DNA of 64,000 bases, taken from positions 15,067,001 to 15,131,000 of the forward strand of contig NC_079376.1 in NCBI RefSeq assembly GCF_021018895.1, written 5' to 3'. The notes below the pieces were generated by a model that was not told the DNA's origin, did not search any database, and saw only the letters and a list, made by a program, of their open reading frames with translations. Position numbers and translations under genes: made by a program. This stretch comes from Seriola aureovittata (taxonomy: Eukaryota; Chordata; Actinopteri; Carangiformes; Carangidae). Below are positions 1 to 13,900 of this stretch, in pieces (position 1 is the stretch's first letter; every line of letters begins with the position of its first letter).

Positions 1-962
1 TTTTGGCTATGTTTTTCCCCTCCTCATCTTTACTGGTTACTGTGGAGCCAAAAAAAATCTCGTAGGAAAGGAGAATGGGGTTTATAAAGAAGTCAAAATG
101 AATGGCTATGAATGGTCCACAGTGAAGAAATTCAAAAGAAAGGGTCTTAAAATACTTTTTATGAGTGTATTTAAGACTTGTATAGTAATCTGACTCAGAG
201 ATTCCTTCACTCTACTCTCCCAACTCTTTGGACTTTCACAACTTGACAAGTGCTCAAATTTGGCCACTGCCTAAATTAGGAGTCATGTAAGTTTCTACTG
301 AGTAGTTATAAAGGCAAATTATTTTTTAGTTTTCACATTAATTACTGCAGTTTTATAAGAAGCAAATCAAATATTACAATTTTCCATTTTATTCAATTGG
401 AATAAACCTTTACTGGTGCTGGTGAGTGATGCTCTGTTTCAATATTTTGGGGCTTTGTGGGAAACAAAATAAAAAAATTACAGAAACTCAAACCGAGGTC
501 AGTCAGACCTTTTGGGACTCATACAAGAGAGAATGTATTGTTTTATTATGTATTACCACCTCTACTAACTACTCATGTTCAGTAGCTTGAATGAATCATG
601 CATGTATAATAAAAATTCTCTCACCCTCCTCTTCATGATCCTGCAATAATCACCACATTAAAACCACTGCAGCAGTTTCACCAACCTTAAAAAATGCAAA
701 TGTGACCTGCACTCCAGCTGGCATAAAACTTAAAAGAATGTTAGCAATCATCTCACTCCCACTCATCCCTGTGTTAACCACAGCCTTTCCAAGGGAAAAA
801 TATTTGGGCAGCAAGGCACGTTTCACGAGAGAATGCATGAAAAGCATGAGTGGCTGTTTCTCCGCTTTAGGTGGGTGTTTGGCACAACATCATGAGCCAT
901 GCTGTAGTGTATCACTTAATGCGTTCTCATGTAATGTTCAGAGTTACTGGCTTTAACTGCAG

Positions 963-1248
963 GATGCAGAGACATCCAACAGCAGTGGAGCACAGGGGCA
1001 CATCAACTCCAAGACCTTACATGAACTGAGATTTGTACTGGGCTGTGATATTTTTCACCCACTTTGTATCAACAGAAAGACGACAGAGATCTGAAAGACA
1101 AGGCGCTGGTAGTCTAGAAATTCAGGTATCCCTAGGGAACTGACCCCGTCCCAACCCTGACTTAACATGTGCTTACATGAAACTGTTTCACCTCATGCAG
1201 CAGGCGGCTGAGGCAGAGAGCAAGCTGACCGTCAGCCTATCCAGAAAG
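963..1248 (+). other. Three small candidate coding exons, gene unknown
   Basis: Three open blocks on the plus strand are flanked by splice-like signals and keep one frame with phase 0 at each junction. They are 963-1034 (after ctgcag, donor gtactg), 1076-1108 (after tcaacag, donor gtagtc) and 1201-1248 (after catgcag, donor gtaagg). Their lengths are 72, 33 and 48 bases. The joined peptide is hydrophilic and charged, including segments KDDRDLKDKAL and QAAEAESKLTVSLSRK, which could be coiled coil. I do not recognise the protein. The blocks could be the end of a gene lying mostly to the left, or chance. Two of the donors are weak, and no terminal exon or stop was found. Confidence 0.2.
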
Positions 1249-2941
1249 GTAAGGGGAGGACAGAGGTCCTGCAGACAGGCACAAAAAGTGCAGGAAGTCC
1301 ACAGAGAGGACAATGTGGGGAGGGTGGGGCTTGGCACCAGCGTCCACCAACCATGCCACTCCACTCCCAGGACACTCTACTGTGCAAAGCTCTGTTCCAA
1401 CACTGTAATTTGGACTAAAAATATTGGACTTTCTTTCCTCCTTCCTTTTTTCTAAATACTGTGGCTACTTTTTTCAATCCTGTGGCTCACCAGAATGGTC
1501 GTTTGCCCCTATCAAAGCATACATGTCCAGGACCTCTCACTGACTAGTGCCCATAGATCTCTTGGTTGCATGTCAACAGTGTGATAATGTGACTAATTAA
1601 ATCTGAATAAAAATGTCCTACTAGAAATTTTAAAGAAGTCATGTTTTGTCTGCAATGTGTGTTTCAATTTGAAATTGTTGTCAGTTCTTTTCTTGCTGTT
1701 ACTGTTCAGACACATCCTGTGGTTAATACAGCAATTAATACGGATAATGTTCAGTGTTTGGACAGCTGCAATCCACCTAAGGGGATTTTGGTGCATGAAT
1801 CATGTTTTAAACTCACACCTACTTTATTTTGCAATTATAATATGATGCAATAGGATCTCCAAGAAAGATTTCATTTGAATTTATATTTTACAAAAGAAAT
1901 TTTTTATCATTTTTGAATATTCCCTCTAGAATAACATACAAGAAACTAAACTACTGAAAAATCTATATGTTACCAAGGATGTTAGGATGTGTACTGCTTC
2001 TGTTTAAATTGTATGTAAACTGTCCCACTACAACATGACACAGCACATTACAAGCACAATGTTTGAAACAAGAAGTAGTTTCAAGACAAGGTTTGGTATT
2101 TTGTTTCAAGTTAACTGAAACCGTAAAGCATGAGAAGGGACCCCAGCTTTGTAATCTACACTGTCCAATATATCATTAATATGCTGCAATGTTACCCTCA
2201 GGAATGCCATGTTTGTGGGTGTCCTACCCCAAAAAGTCCATTGAAGAGACCCAAACCTTGTCATTACAATTCCAGTGATAATGACAGCTTTGAAAAGCTC
2301 AGGGTTATTTCAGTTTTCTCTCCTCACTGTCATAGTAATTACCTTTAAATTTAGTCTTCAAACTCTGTTCATGATGCCAGAGCAGAGAGCGACCCTATAT
2401 GATTCAGTTTACAGTAGCTACACCCAACACTTTTGCGATATCTACTTTTTCGCTTGATGAATAATCTACATGGTCACTCTCAGGCTCCTGCAGAAAGCTG
2501 AACAAGATGATGGGGAGAATTCAGTGGTTTGGAGCTTGAATCATGACCTGAGCTAACTTTACATTGTTTCTGTTGGATGGGTTTCTTCAGAGATGTAAGC
2601 CAACTGCATTTACGTTGATCTTAGTGGTTTTCTCATAACTACAGCAAAAAACAACTGTGGACATGGCAGCAAGTAACACATAGTTCTTTTCAGGACAACA
2701 TGGACAATGCTGCTGACAGAAGCCACATGTATCTCATGTCATCATGTGGGAGGAGATCAAGTGCAAACAGATCCTGTTTGATAGAGCCCAGCATGAGAAG
2801 GCTGTAATTACAAGACAAGTGACAAATACAGCCATTCTGTGTCAGTCCAGAAGTTGGTGAGCATGAACAGACATGTGTATCTTATAATCTGTCACAGTCA
2901 TTGAGTCGTTGATTAATTAAAACACAGAATTGCCACCAAGT

Positions 2942-3060
2942 TAAAAAAAAAAAAAAAAAAAAAGCAATAGCTGTTGGTAAAGCTTTAGTGATGTCCCTCA
3001 CTTGTAAACCGCTTTGGATAAAAGCATATGCCAAATAAGTAAATGTAATGTAATGTAAAA
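2942..3060 (+). mobile_element. 5'-truncated L2-clade LINE or SINE 3' tail
   Basis: A segment with the core gctttggataaaagcat followed by tgccaaataa and TGTAA repeats (ending near 3060) matches the conserved 3' tail I know from fish L2-type LINEs such as eel UnaL2 and the SINEs that borrow it. A poly(A) run precedes it. No 5' head, internal promoter or reverse transcriptase is visible, so this is a short inactive fragment. Confidence 0.65.
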
Positions 3061-4327
3061 TGCTAATAAGGGAAAGGGTGTTAATTAAAACAGTTGCATT
3101 AAGCTGGTGATAATTTTTCAATGAGTAAGACAAACTTGAAAAACAGTCCAACAGTATTCTGAATGTTATTAGTATTCTAAGTTCATTAATCAATTACCCA
3201 ACGGACAGAAAATTAATTGCCAACACTATTTATTTGGTTCCTGTCTCTCAAATGTAGGGATGTTTGTCCATGTTTAGTATCATTGAAATTGACAGAAGTT
3301 TAATCTCTTTCTATAAAAATGGGCAGTGTTGCTATCCCAGAGATGTCCAGTACATTTTGTATAGGATACAAATATGATTATTAGCCCATGTCTGAACGTT
3401 GTTGGGACACATGCTAAGAGGTTTAGTTTTAATGTCATGTCTCTGTGTTGTCAAAATGTACGTGTTGTACATGAATTATTTGTGATAAACTCAGGTGTGC
3501 CTTTTGACTATGTGATGAGGACATTTGACATGTGAGTAGGAGAAGCACAGGTGTAAATAATAAAACTAATGAAGTCTGAATTCCATTAAGCTTCAGGGTG
3601 CTGTATTGTGAATGCTTCATTAATGTTATTAGTAACACCTGTGCTTTAGTACATTTGTGTTAAACTTGCTTATCTAAAACTAAAGCCATAGAATCTAATA
3701 ATACATACGTCCATAATGTATTTAATTGTAACTCCCCATAGAAAACTGTGAAATTGGCAAATAGTCACATTTGATAGGCTGGTACTACAGACTTCTTGGT
3801 ATTTTTGCTTAAAGATAGAAATTAAATCAATTGTTGATTCAACTGATCAAATATTCAACCAGTCACTTCAGTTCTAGATTAGCCCTACTGGCTGGTGTCT
3901 GGGCAAATAATAGGGGCACAACAACAATTGCTGTTGATGTATCTCTATGTCATTCTAAAGGTTACCTATATAGTTGTTATATAGCTGTAAGTTGTATGTT
4001 GTTTTCGTTTTGTTTTGTTTTTTTTTTTACAGATATTAAAATGCATTTCAGACACAAATCTGACAAAATGTCTCAGGATCATTTTCATTTAAGACTGTGT
4101 GTATTAAATATACAATAGCCTGCCATATGTCCTATGGCAGAGAAATGTGACCTTTTCCTTGGCTACATCGTCTCTATGGCAACAACACTATACAAACATT
4201 GACAGCAAGTTCCAGTAGCTTGCTGTCGTTACCGTTAGCCAACTGTAAAAATTACCGTGTAACTTCGTCTCCTTATGGCAGCATAGGTGTCTTGTCTGTA
4301 GTATTTTAGTCGATAAAAGGAACAGCG

Positions 4328-5087
4328 ATGCCGAAGAAGAAAGTTGCCAAAGTAAAGAGGGCGAAAACCGGGTGAGTACGTACATTTGTACACTGTTTTT
4401 GCTGCACTGATGTCCAAATGGAAAATAAACTAACGTCACACTTTTGGCCCAGGAAAGGAAAAAAAGACGGCAAACAGGAGTCAAAAGCGGACAAAGAGTC
4501 AGACATCGAGAGGGCCAAGGCCAACGCTGCCCTGTGGGAGCTGAGGTTACAGGTCACGGACCAGTCGCTCGTGCAGTACCGGGAGTCTTGCCGCAAGTTG
4601 GCGCGCGTGAACGAGGAGCTCACCAATCAACTGTACCGCGCGGAGAAGGACACCATCGATGTCACTGGATTTTTGAAGAGACAGGCTACAGCCAAAGAGG
4701 AAAAGGTCGGAAAGTTAGTTTGTAAAGGTGTGAATGAGCACAGAGTGACGGGCTCAGTCGTATCTAACATTCTGCCACTTATTTTAACAGATCAATATAC
4801 TGCAGAAAACCCTCAAAGGCCAAGAGGCACTTGCGCGTGAGGAGCAAAACAAACTGGTGAGTTCATTTAAAACACAGCAACACGAAAAGAAATGCAACTC
4901 GAGCTTTCATTTGGCCCACAAAACATGTACAAGATAGCGTGTTCATAGTAGAATACAGCACTACTGTGATTTACTGTGCGTAACCTGTAGCATCTCAAAA
5001 ATGTGCTGCGCTGTGTTTTAACAGCTGTCCTGTGTGTAATTATGTTGACATTTATTATGTAAGAAAACAACAACCAAACAAAGCGAC

Positions 5088-5118
<31 letters not shown>

Positions 5119-8100
5119 CATACCCTCACATTCCGAGTTACATGGTCTAACGATATTTTAATCCATGTCAGTGGCCACAGAAAAAAAAAGAAGCATAATT
5201 TAAAAGTGCTAGGTCAGGAACCGGCAGTGGCAATGCTGATGTTGATGTGTTCACCATACCTCACATGTCACCCAGATCCTTACTCTGAAAATCCAGTTAA
5301 AGTTACATAATATACACCAACAAGGTGCTTATTGTGACTCCATTTTGCCTTCACCTCTGCTGCTTAGTAGTTAAGATCAAGCTATCAAACTGACATGACA
5401 AAAATCAAGTTGCTTGACTAGACAGAAAGGTACAAAAAACTTTTGCTTCTTTTGCTAGCAGCTGTTTTCAATCTTCCAGCTCTTACTTCATGCTGGTAAA
5501 ACAGAGTCCAATAAGTGTCTGATGAAGAAATAAGAGGCATGGTCTGGACCAACTTGAAACATCCCTATTTTAGACATGTATGGAACTGTCACATATGTCC
5601 ACTAAGGAGAAAAAATACTGTCCTGTGGTTGACTCTAAAGATGTGAATTCAAGACATGTTGTTCACAACCCCTTTCTCATTGTGAGGTGATAAAATGGTT
5701 CATCTTGAAAATTGACTTAGGTAATGGAAACTACTCCATCAGAGTCACTCAGAGAACGTAAATGGCTAGCTTTTGTCTAAGGAGCGACATGATGAAACTC
5801 TTCGAGTGTTGAGATATCCAGTGATCCAAATCTCTATTCTATAAAGACTTTTATAATGCAGTTACTTCACAGCAAGAGGACAAGACGGGTGCATGCAACA
5901 CTAATCACTTAACTTTAAACTGGTGGATATATTTTTAAGCTCATGATTTGATAGACCACAGAGAGTGAAAATTGCATATGATGCAAACCAACTTGTGTAA
6001 ATACTGCACACTGGTGCATTGATGTAGAGGAACGTATACAGAGTTATCTGAAGAATAACGATTAGGCCTAAAGTTGTAATCAGATGGTTGATAACCTCTC
6101 ATTTAGTCGTCATGTACATGTTTGTGGGTGCATGTTTTGGTAGTTTCTCATGACTTTGGTCACTTTGTCACATTTTTGCTCAGACTAGCTTCTCCACAGT
6201 AGCATCTTGAGGTATTTAGGCTGACTGATCTGTGCTTAAAGTTGGTTTGCAAAAGAGCATGGCCAATGTGAACTTTTGGACAAAAATCCTCTTCCTTAAA
6301 ACTGATACAAGCTGCACTTATGGGAACGTTGCAGTAGCTCTATTATATAGATTAGTGGACACATTTTTACAGTTTTGGTCTACATTTAATATGTGGAATG
6401 TGTTTCATTTTGTGCCTCTAATTATAACGTTGGTTTCAACAGGTTGAAGATTACACACTTCAAATCATCGAGATGAAAGAACTGTTCAGAAAGAAATCCA
6501 GTGACTTTAACACGATCCAGGATGGTATGAGGAAAATTGAGGAGTTTCAGAAGAGGAAAGCCAGGATGGAACAGGAGCTCAATGATGTGAGGAAAAACAT
6601 GAGGAGGACACCTATTAAACAGTGGTCATCCTTTTTGTCAGGGTGTTAAAATGCTACCAGTTACCATGACTTTTTATGTTGTAGATGAGAGAAAGCATGG
6701 ATATTGCTGAAAAGGAACACAGGGAAAACTTAAACAAAATGGAAGGCAAATTCTTCAAAGAAAAGGTATCGTCAAAAACTAACAAGTTACCTAAAATGAT
6801 CCCACTCGCATCCATATGGTTATGATAGGATGATGACATATGATGTGGTGAAATTATTGTGAAATAGATCTGTTCGGTTGGAACAGTGAATGAGTTTCAT
6901 AAATTTCCCTGCAGGCTCGCCTGGAGAAAGAAGCCGCGCGAAAGATAGCCCTGGTGGTGGACAGGGCCCACAATGAAGCCATTGTGTGAGTGTGTTTCCA
7001 CTGTGCCTTCACAATCTAATTTTATTCTTTAAACTGCACTTTGATGTGCTCAGAGTGCAAAGAAAAAATAATTTACTCACATAAGTGTTTATGTGTATAA
7101 ATATATATATAACTAGAACTAATGTTATTTTCTTGACCACACCAGTTCGTCATGTTCATTATAGTGTACATCACCTAAGCCAATGATCACATCCTTAGCC
7201 GTCCCAGAATGTCCTGAAGGGAGGAGAGGGTAAAGCGTGTGTGGAAGGCCATAGTTTATTACTTTTGAGGCCATGGGATGTATATTTCGCCATTGCTATG
7301 TTTAGTTATTTTTTTACAGCTCATAAAACATCAACATTGATACTGGTGTGGTCCTGTCGCTTTGGTCATAGTGTCAGTAATTGATTTTCTTTTGAACATG
7401 CTTAGGTTGTCTTTGGAACCCAAGTACAGTGGCTCAGTTAATTCAGTTTTCTGTGTAAGAACCAAGAAACTGAGAGCGAAATTGTGCGATATGTTCAACA
7501 TGGTCATAACTCAATCCCCTCACATTTAAAGCCATTACTACACTGACTAATAAACAGTCTTAAAATATTACATAAAGCATTTGTTTTACTCTACTTGGGA
7601 CACTCTGTGCAGATTAAAATAAATCCAACCTGTGTACAAATGCTGTCAGGCACAAAATTAAGATTTATAGTGGTGTGTTCATAATTAGAGACAAATTTCT
7701 CAGTGGCTCATTTGTTTGTACTGTAAACTATTTAGGCAGTTGGACGATGCCTCGCGCTCTGTGTTTAAGGAGAACGTCCGTCTCAATGAAGCACTGAAAT
7801 ATCACGTAAAGGAGGCAGAGGACCTGCAGAAATTGTCAAACTCACTGGCAAAGCAAAATGCCTCGCTGGCACTGGACAAGGTATGTTTGAACCATAGGAC
7901 AGCAAACAGCAACATTACTATTAGGCACCACCAGTCCTTGGACAGAGAGCATTCATCTCCATAAAGTCATTTTCAATCATTTCAGTTATGAAACACTTGT
8001 CAGATCTGTCCAGAATATATTTCAGGTGGTTTTTCCCTTGTGTTGTTTACTTGTGCTGACCTTGTGTATTTTCCTTGTGGTCCTACTCCTACCCCCCCAC

Positions 8101-10376
8101 CTCCTGACTACTACCCAGCCTCTCAGTGGTCAGTGGTTGTGGTGAGTTTCCACTGGTGTATGGGGTTCAAATTCAGTGGCTTCTCCTTCGCAGGTTTCTG
8201 GCACTGATTCTTTAAGATAAATAAATATTGGGCACATTAATCTTACCAGTGATGATGACAGTCAATCAAGGGAGTAAACCCTCCTTGTTGATGCTTTGGC
8301 CGCTCACTCAGCAGCACAGGCTAGCAGACAAATCATTATCTGTTCTACTCCTATATTGGCATGAAAATGAAAGGATTTTCCTGAGTTAGCTGTGTGGGTG
8401 TCATCTATTTTACTACTGTGCTCTTCTCTCTACTCACCCAGAACACCTTTGAGTCGATGGTAAAGAAGAATGCAGCTCAGATGGAGGCCCAAAAAAGACA
8501 GCTATCAAAACTTAGAGCCAAGGTAGTTTCCCTGGAGCAGGCCCTGGAGCAAAAGACTGCAGAACCTGAGCGAGAGGAAAAGAAAGAGAAGGAGAAGATC
8601 TTGGTCAGAACACAGGCCAGCCAGGTAGAGTTAGAGAAGCTTCAGAAGGTGCTCACCATGCGAGAAAGAGAATTAGGGCACATCAAGCGGCTAGCGAGCA
8701 CCGTTGTGGAGCAGCGCACAGAGCTGGAGCAGTTCTTCCACGAGTCACTGGCTCAGGTGAAGCAGGAGGTCATGGCTAGCAGGCTGCAATACAAAAAGGA
8801 GGCTCTGCAGGCTTATCGCTGGAGGTTGAAAGAAGCCACAGCAGGAAAGCTGAAGTTCCCACCCATCCGCACCTTCCATGAAAGCCCCCACAGTACCAAC
8901 TCTGTCTATTCAGACATGGAGGCAGCTGCAACGTGGTAGGTCCACTTCCCATCATTTCCATGACTTGTACAATTGTATGTTTTTGTGATACTTTTAATTC
9001 CACATTGATTAGTGCCAAGTCACCTGCAGCTCATTCAGAGGTCATCAAACTTCAACACTCTTCGAGGTTCTTCTTCATACAGACTAAATTAATTTGTACA
9101 AAAGCAGAGTTTGATATTACTTTTGATTTCATCGTCCTGCTTTTTAGGACACATCAACCAGGCAGCAAAGTTGAAATCTCAGATCTTACTTGGGAGCAGA
9201 GGGAACAAGTGCTCAGGCTTCTGTTTGCTAAAATGAATGGACAGAAGGAAAGGTAATTAAACTTCTCAGTAATTGTTTACGTTTGACTTAGAAAGACTTG
9301 GTCTGGTTGCTTGTTCATCACTCATCGACTTCATCCTAGTTAATACATTAAAATCCATTTATAATCCCCTAAAATGAACTTAAACTTTTGTTTAGTGACA
9401 CCGAGCAGTAGTTCAGGCTGAACCTCTGGAGACTCCTCCCTCTTTTTAATGTTTTAAACAGCCATTTTCTCAGCAGAAGAGGATACCATAAAACATCAGT
9501 TAGGCTTCAACCAATTTTCTTTTCCATTCTGCTGCTTAAAAAGAATGAAGAAAGAGTCTGGGCACAATAGTAAAAATAGGCCCAGCCGCAGAGTCGTGTG
9601 CTTGGAAACAAACATCTGGTCACGTCGATTTGCTTTTCAGCCTATTGGCCCCTCTTCATGTGCACCAGCAGTTTATTTTGTTCTTTGAACACTTGTGGTC
9701 AAAGAGCAGCTGGTAACATGATTTTCAGAAAGGAGTATGCAGGGGATCTGGATGTATGGCGGTATAGCAGGCAAGAGGAGATGTATATTCATGTTAGCAG
9801 TGGTCTGGCACCTAGTCCAGCGGCGTAACACAGAACATTTGGCGACTCAAGAGTCAGTTACCAGCAGTCAAGTCCATGTGCATTGTGTTGACCCAGAGTA
9901 ACCCCTTTCCAAGACAGACTGTAGGCCTGAGTTAACAGACACCCGTCTGCTAAAACATGGCTTTTCACTATGAGGTTTTGTATTTAACTGCAACTCTGCC
10001 TGTGTCCTGATAGGAAAGTCAGCCACCATCTGGCCTTGTCTGCCTCCTCTGAGAAGAAGAGCTTTATTGACAGCGATGCTGCCGGGTAAGACACTAAAGG
10101 AATGTACTAGAATAAAAGTTGTTCCTCATCCTTGCAATTACAAAGCCTGTGCAGATTTACTGGACCCACATTCCATGTTTAGCTGAGAAAGCATTGGCTC
10201 TGAGAACATGAGTGCTCACGTGTGATTTATCAAGACGGCCGCATTTTAGCGTTGCATAATGATGACTTTCTTCCAGAATTAGAGAGGAGCTCTGCCCGGC
10301 GACCTTCATCACCCAGGCGCCTGAGTCCGTTCTGCCCTCGAACCCAAACAGCCTGCCGGATATACACACCACATGA
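4328..10376 (+). CDS. bbof1: Basal body-orientation factor 1 (BBOF1/CCDC176)
   Basis: Spliced gene of 11 coding exons: 4328-4371, 4453-4705, 4791-4856, 6443-6586, 6685-6765, 6915-6985, 7736-7880, 8442-8935, 9148-9252, 10014-10085, 10277-10376. All junctions are GT..AG and phase-consistent and give 524 aa, close to the human length. The protein starts MPKKKVAKVKRAKTG, a lysine-rich N-terminus, followed by long charged heptad-rich coiled coil (for example LWELRLQVTDQSLVQYRES) through most of the chain and a less ordered proline-containing tail. In vertebrates BBOF1 sits at basal bodies or axonemes of multiciliated cells and keeps cilia aligned. Identity rests on recognising the N-terminal and coiled-coil sequence plus adjacency to aldh6a1, as in human. 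An AATAAA at 10696 is a likely polyadenylation signal. The gene is tail-to-tail with aldh6a1. Confidence 0.92.
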
Positions 10377-10989
10377 CCTCTGTGTGGCCTCTACATCACT
10401 CATCACACTCTGGATTGTTTGCCTCTGCTCTGTGCACTTCCCACAGAGTGTCAATCATGTGTATAGCAGAATACAAGATGTTTGTTTGTGCTCATTATAA
10501 ATATCTTACCATGCATGTATCTATGGCTTGTGAGTTCTCTCTTTCATATATGAAGCTTATTTCAATTCTGTCAAAATGAATTTAAAGGATCATTTCACTC
10601 AATTCAAAACTTCTCTCTGACAACAAAGTGCTGACACCAAAATTTACCCCAGATAAACAAGATCTCTAAACAATCATTGGATAGTGGGTCAGTGGAATAA
10701 AATGCAGTGAGAACCTTGACAACATTGTATTTGAGGAAGTGACTTGGATCCGTACAAACATTGCCTAATCTGTACAGATCTTTTGCATTGTTGAAATCTT
10801 GGCCACAGTGGTTTACATATAAGAATATCTATATATACACACACATCTAATATAAAATCTTCCAAAAGGGGAGTATTTAGTATTCATGAACTATTCACAG
10901 TGAACATAGTTAGTCGGTTTTGTGCATTGAAAAGGGTTATTAAGGTGTTCTGGTTTATCAGACTGAACAGTAGCATTTGTATGGAGTAT

Positions 10990-13900
10990 TTAGCGTCCCA
11001 TAGTAGGCATGGTAACAGCAGGACTTTTCAAGGTGGCATCTTCAGCTTTCCATTGTGAGGTTACAGTTTTGATCTGTGTGTAGAACTGGATGCCCTAGAG
11101 AGTGAAAAATAAAAATGTTTACATAAAAACTGAGACTGTTGGGTTTGTGCTGTTTGTGAGATACTTACTTGTTTTCCATAGAAGTTCATGTCCCCTCTGA
11201 AGGAGCCTCTTGAACCAGTAAAGGAGAACATTGGCAGTGGAACAGGGATGGGAACATTGACTCCAATCTGCAGAAAACAAGTATTGTCCCTTTCATTTCC
11301 ATAAGTGTAAGTTTTGTAAAGTAATTCCCCGGAATCCCAAATTGCTAGCATGAGTAAGATGTGGCTGATGAGAGATGTGGTACATCTATGCTGTTTAAAA
11401 AACAAGCTTACATGATCGCAATAAACAGTTAAACCTGCGGCTTATATTTGCAGTTTTGAAAGCATAGCGTGCTCTTATGAAAGGGAGGAAAAACTAAATA
11501 AAACATTTTGTTATGAAGGCAGTAGAGGCATGGCATGGTTGGTTTGGAGTGTTTGTAACAGCAAGAATAAGTTTGGACACACTAAGGCCTTTTGGTGAAG
11601 GTGCGGGGGGGAAAAAAAGGAAAAGTAGATGTTTGTTGCATCGAGGTTTGGAGAGGAGTATAGCACATGGCCTGCACAGCATTCCCCGACATGTGAACAG
11701 CAAACACAGGGCATAACTAGGCTCCACAGGCAAACAAACAGGGAAAAAAGCTGGCCATATTTATGCTTTAACGTTGAACAGGATCCTAGGAATCCCTTTC
11801 GAGATGAATTTAAGATTTTCCCTCCTCGAATACTACCTGTAAAAATGTTTCTATGTCCCCCTGTTTTCATTTAAGACACATATTTGCTGTAGCTATTTGT
11901 AGTCTTGACTGGTGGGGAAGGGGGTTGCCGAATGTGTGTATTTTAGGTCAGGGGCAAACAAGGCTATACTTGACATGGAAAATAATTGTTTTTGTGTTTT
12001 TTTTAGAGTGTTAAAGTTTTCAAACAGAAATGTGATGTGCTCCCTGCTACAGATGCTGTATAGAAATGACAGAGGGATGTGAATATCTCCTTTCTCCCAA
12101 AACAGAGGAACACATTTCGAAGCTGCAGCCACTCACCTGGCCCACGTCCACCTCGTGAGTGAATTTGCGTGCAGTGGCGCCATTTGTGGTGAAGATAGCT
12201 GTACCGTTGCCATAGGGGTTCCTGTTAACCAAGCTGATGGCATCATCCAGAGTGTCTGCCTCGAGAACAACCAACACAGGCCCGAAGATCTCTTCAGTGT
12301 AGCACTTCATCTCAGACTGTAAGAGCACAAAGGTGACCACTTATTGGCAGTTTAGTTTCTTTTTAAATGGTACTCCGATGAATACATTTATTGCGTGCAC
12401 ATAAAGATATTAAACCCACATACTGTGACACCGGCAATGATGGTGGGAGCCACAAAGTTGCCGTTCTCGTAACCCTTAACTTTAACATTTCGGCCATCAA
12501 GGAGCAGCTTGGCTCCCTCGTCCACGCCGCTCTGGATCAGACTGCAGACTCTCTCCTTGGCCTGGGGAGAGATCAGAGGCCCCACATCTGCACCAGGCTG
12601 GTCTCCTAGCAGGGCCCCAGAAACAACAAGCTATAAGGTTACATGCTGTGGCAGTCGCATGATGTGAGCACATCAAGGGCACAGACATTCAAATGCTTCT
12701 TTTGCCACAAACGCAAAAGCCAGGATGAGGGGCACCCTGAGGCACTCCCTCAAAAATGGCTACTTATGGGTTTCCTGTGTACTGCACAAATTAGCGAACA
12801 GGGAGTATCATTCTCCATTCTACTTCACATCAATTTCCTTTCTCAAAGGATTTGATGCTCTGAACCGCTATTTAGGTCTAGGCCACAGATCTGGCCACAA
12901 ATTTGCAGCATGGCTGACTCAACAAGCCCTCTCTCCCAGCTAACTCCAATGTGGAGTTACAACAGGGCATAAGGCGAGAGGTGTGGTTATGGCGGCGTGG
13001 GTGGCCCCAAGATGACTAAACCAAAGGCCCTCGGAAGACTAGGGGCTCAGGAGAGACAGAGGTGAAGGGTGGGGTGATGGGGTGCGGTACCTGCATTCAC
13101 GCGCAGAGCCTTGGAACGCTCCACCAGCTCCGGCAGCCAGCTCCGTGCCTCGCCTACTAGGATGGCTGTGGACAGAGCCATACAGCGCTGTCCAGCTGCC
13201 CCAAACGCTGCACCCACGAGCTGGTTCAGAGTATTCTCCTTGTTGGCATCGGGCATCACCACACCATGGTTCTTGGCTCCCTACAGTACATGAGAAGTGG
13301 TTAGCCTTCTGCAGTTTGATCTCCACATTACAGCAAGTGGTTAGTCACAAGTAAGAACATAATATCAGGGAATTATAAACAAACAATCTACAAATTTCAC
13401 ATAGTAAACTCCCACATTTTAGTCCATGTCACTGAAAGGACTGATGGACTGATGAAAATGAATAAATGGAACATTTATAATTCACAGTTTGGGTCTCCAG
13501 TGATGCACAGCTATAGTGTCTGTTTTGCACCTTCCCACTTCATCAATGATAACAACAATCTGTTGGCCAATGCTGCCACCTGCTGGACATTTCCAGCAAG
13601 TCTCAGGCAATAACTGGTGTTACTTTATCATTTGATACTCACCATGTTTGACTGGACTCTCTTGCCATTTTTAGAACCCATCTCATAAATATACTCCCCA
13701 GCTTGATTTGAGCCAACAAAGCTGATTGCCCTGATGGCTGGATGGTCACAGATGAAATTCACAGCTGCGGCAGAAAAACAGTTTGAGAAATCTCAATGTC
13801 AATTACTGTGTTGTACTGCATTACACAGAAAATGATGCAATTAACCCAAGAAATGAAAAACTGATCAACTGTCATCATTATAGATTCTTGTTAGTTCTGA

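Larger units (their letters stand above)
1..4327. other. Region upstream of bbof1, no recognised gene
   Basis: About 4.3 kb of AT-rich sequence before the bbof1 start codon. I recognise no protein family in any frame. It contains a poly(A) run near 2942-2963, an L2-type retroelement tail ending near 3060, and three small candidate exons between 963 and 1248 (listed separately). The last 150 bases before 4328 presumably hold the bbof1 promoter and leader, but no clear core promoter motif stands out. Confidence 0.6.

Noticed and set aside
650..847. 65-codon minus-strand frame with a membrane-like hydrophobic stretch
   Set aside because: No recognised family, no splice partners and no regulatory context, so it is probably chance.
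11511..11874. Overlapping 67-119 codon frames on both strands in an aldh6a1 intron
   Set aside because: They lie between confirmed aldh6a1 exons, show no family similarity, and overlap on both strands.
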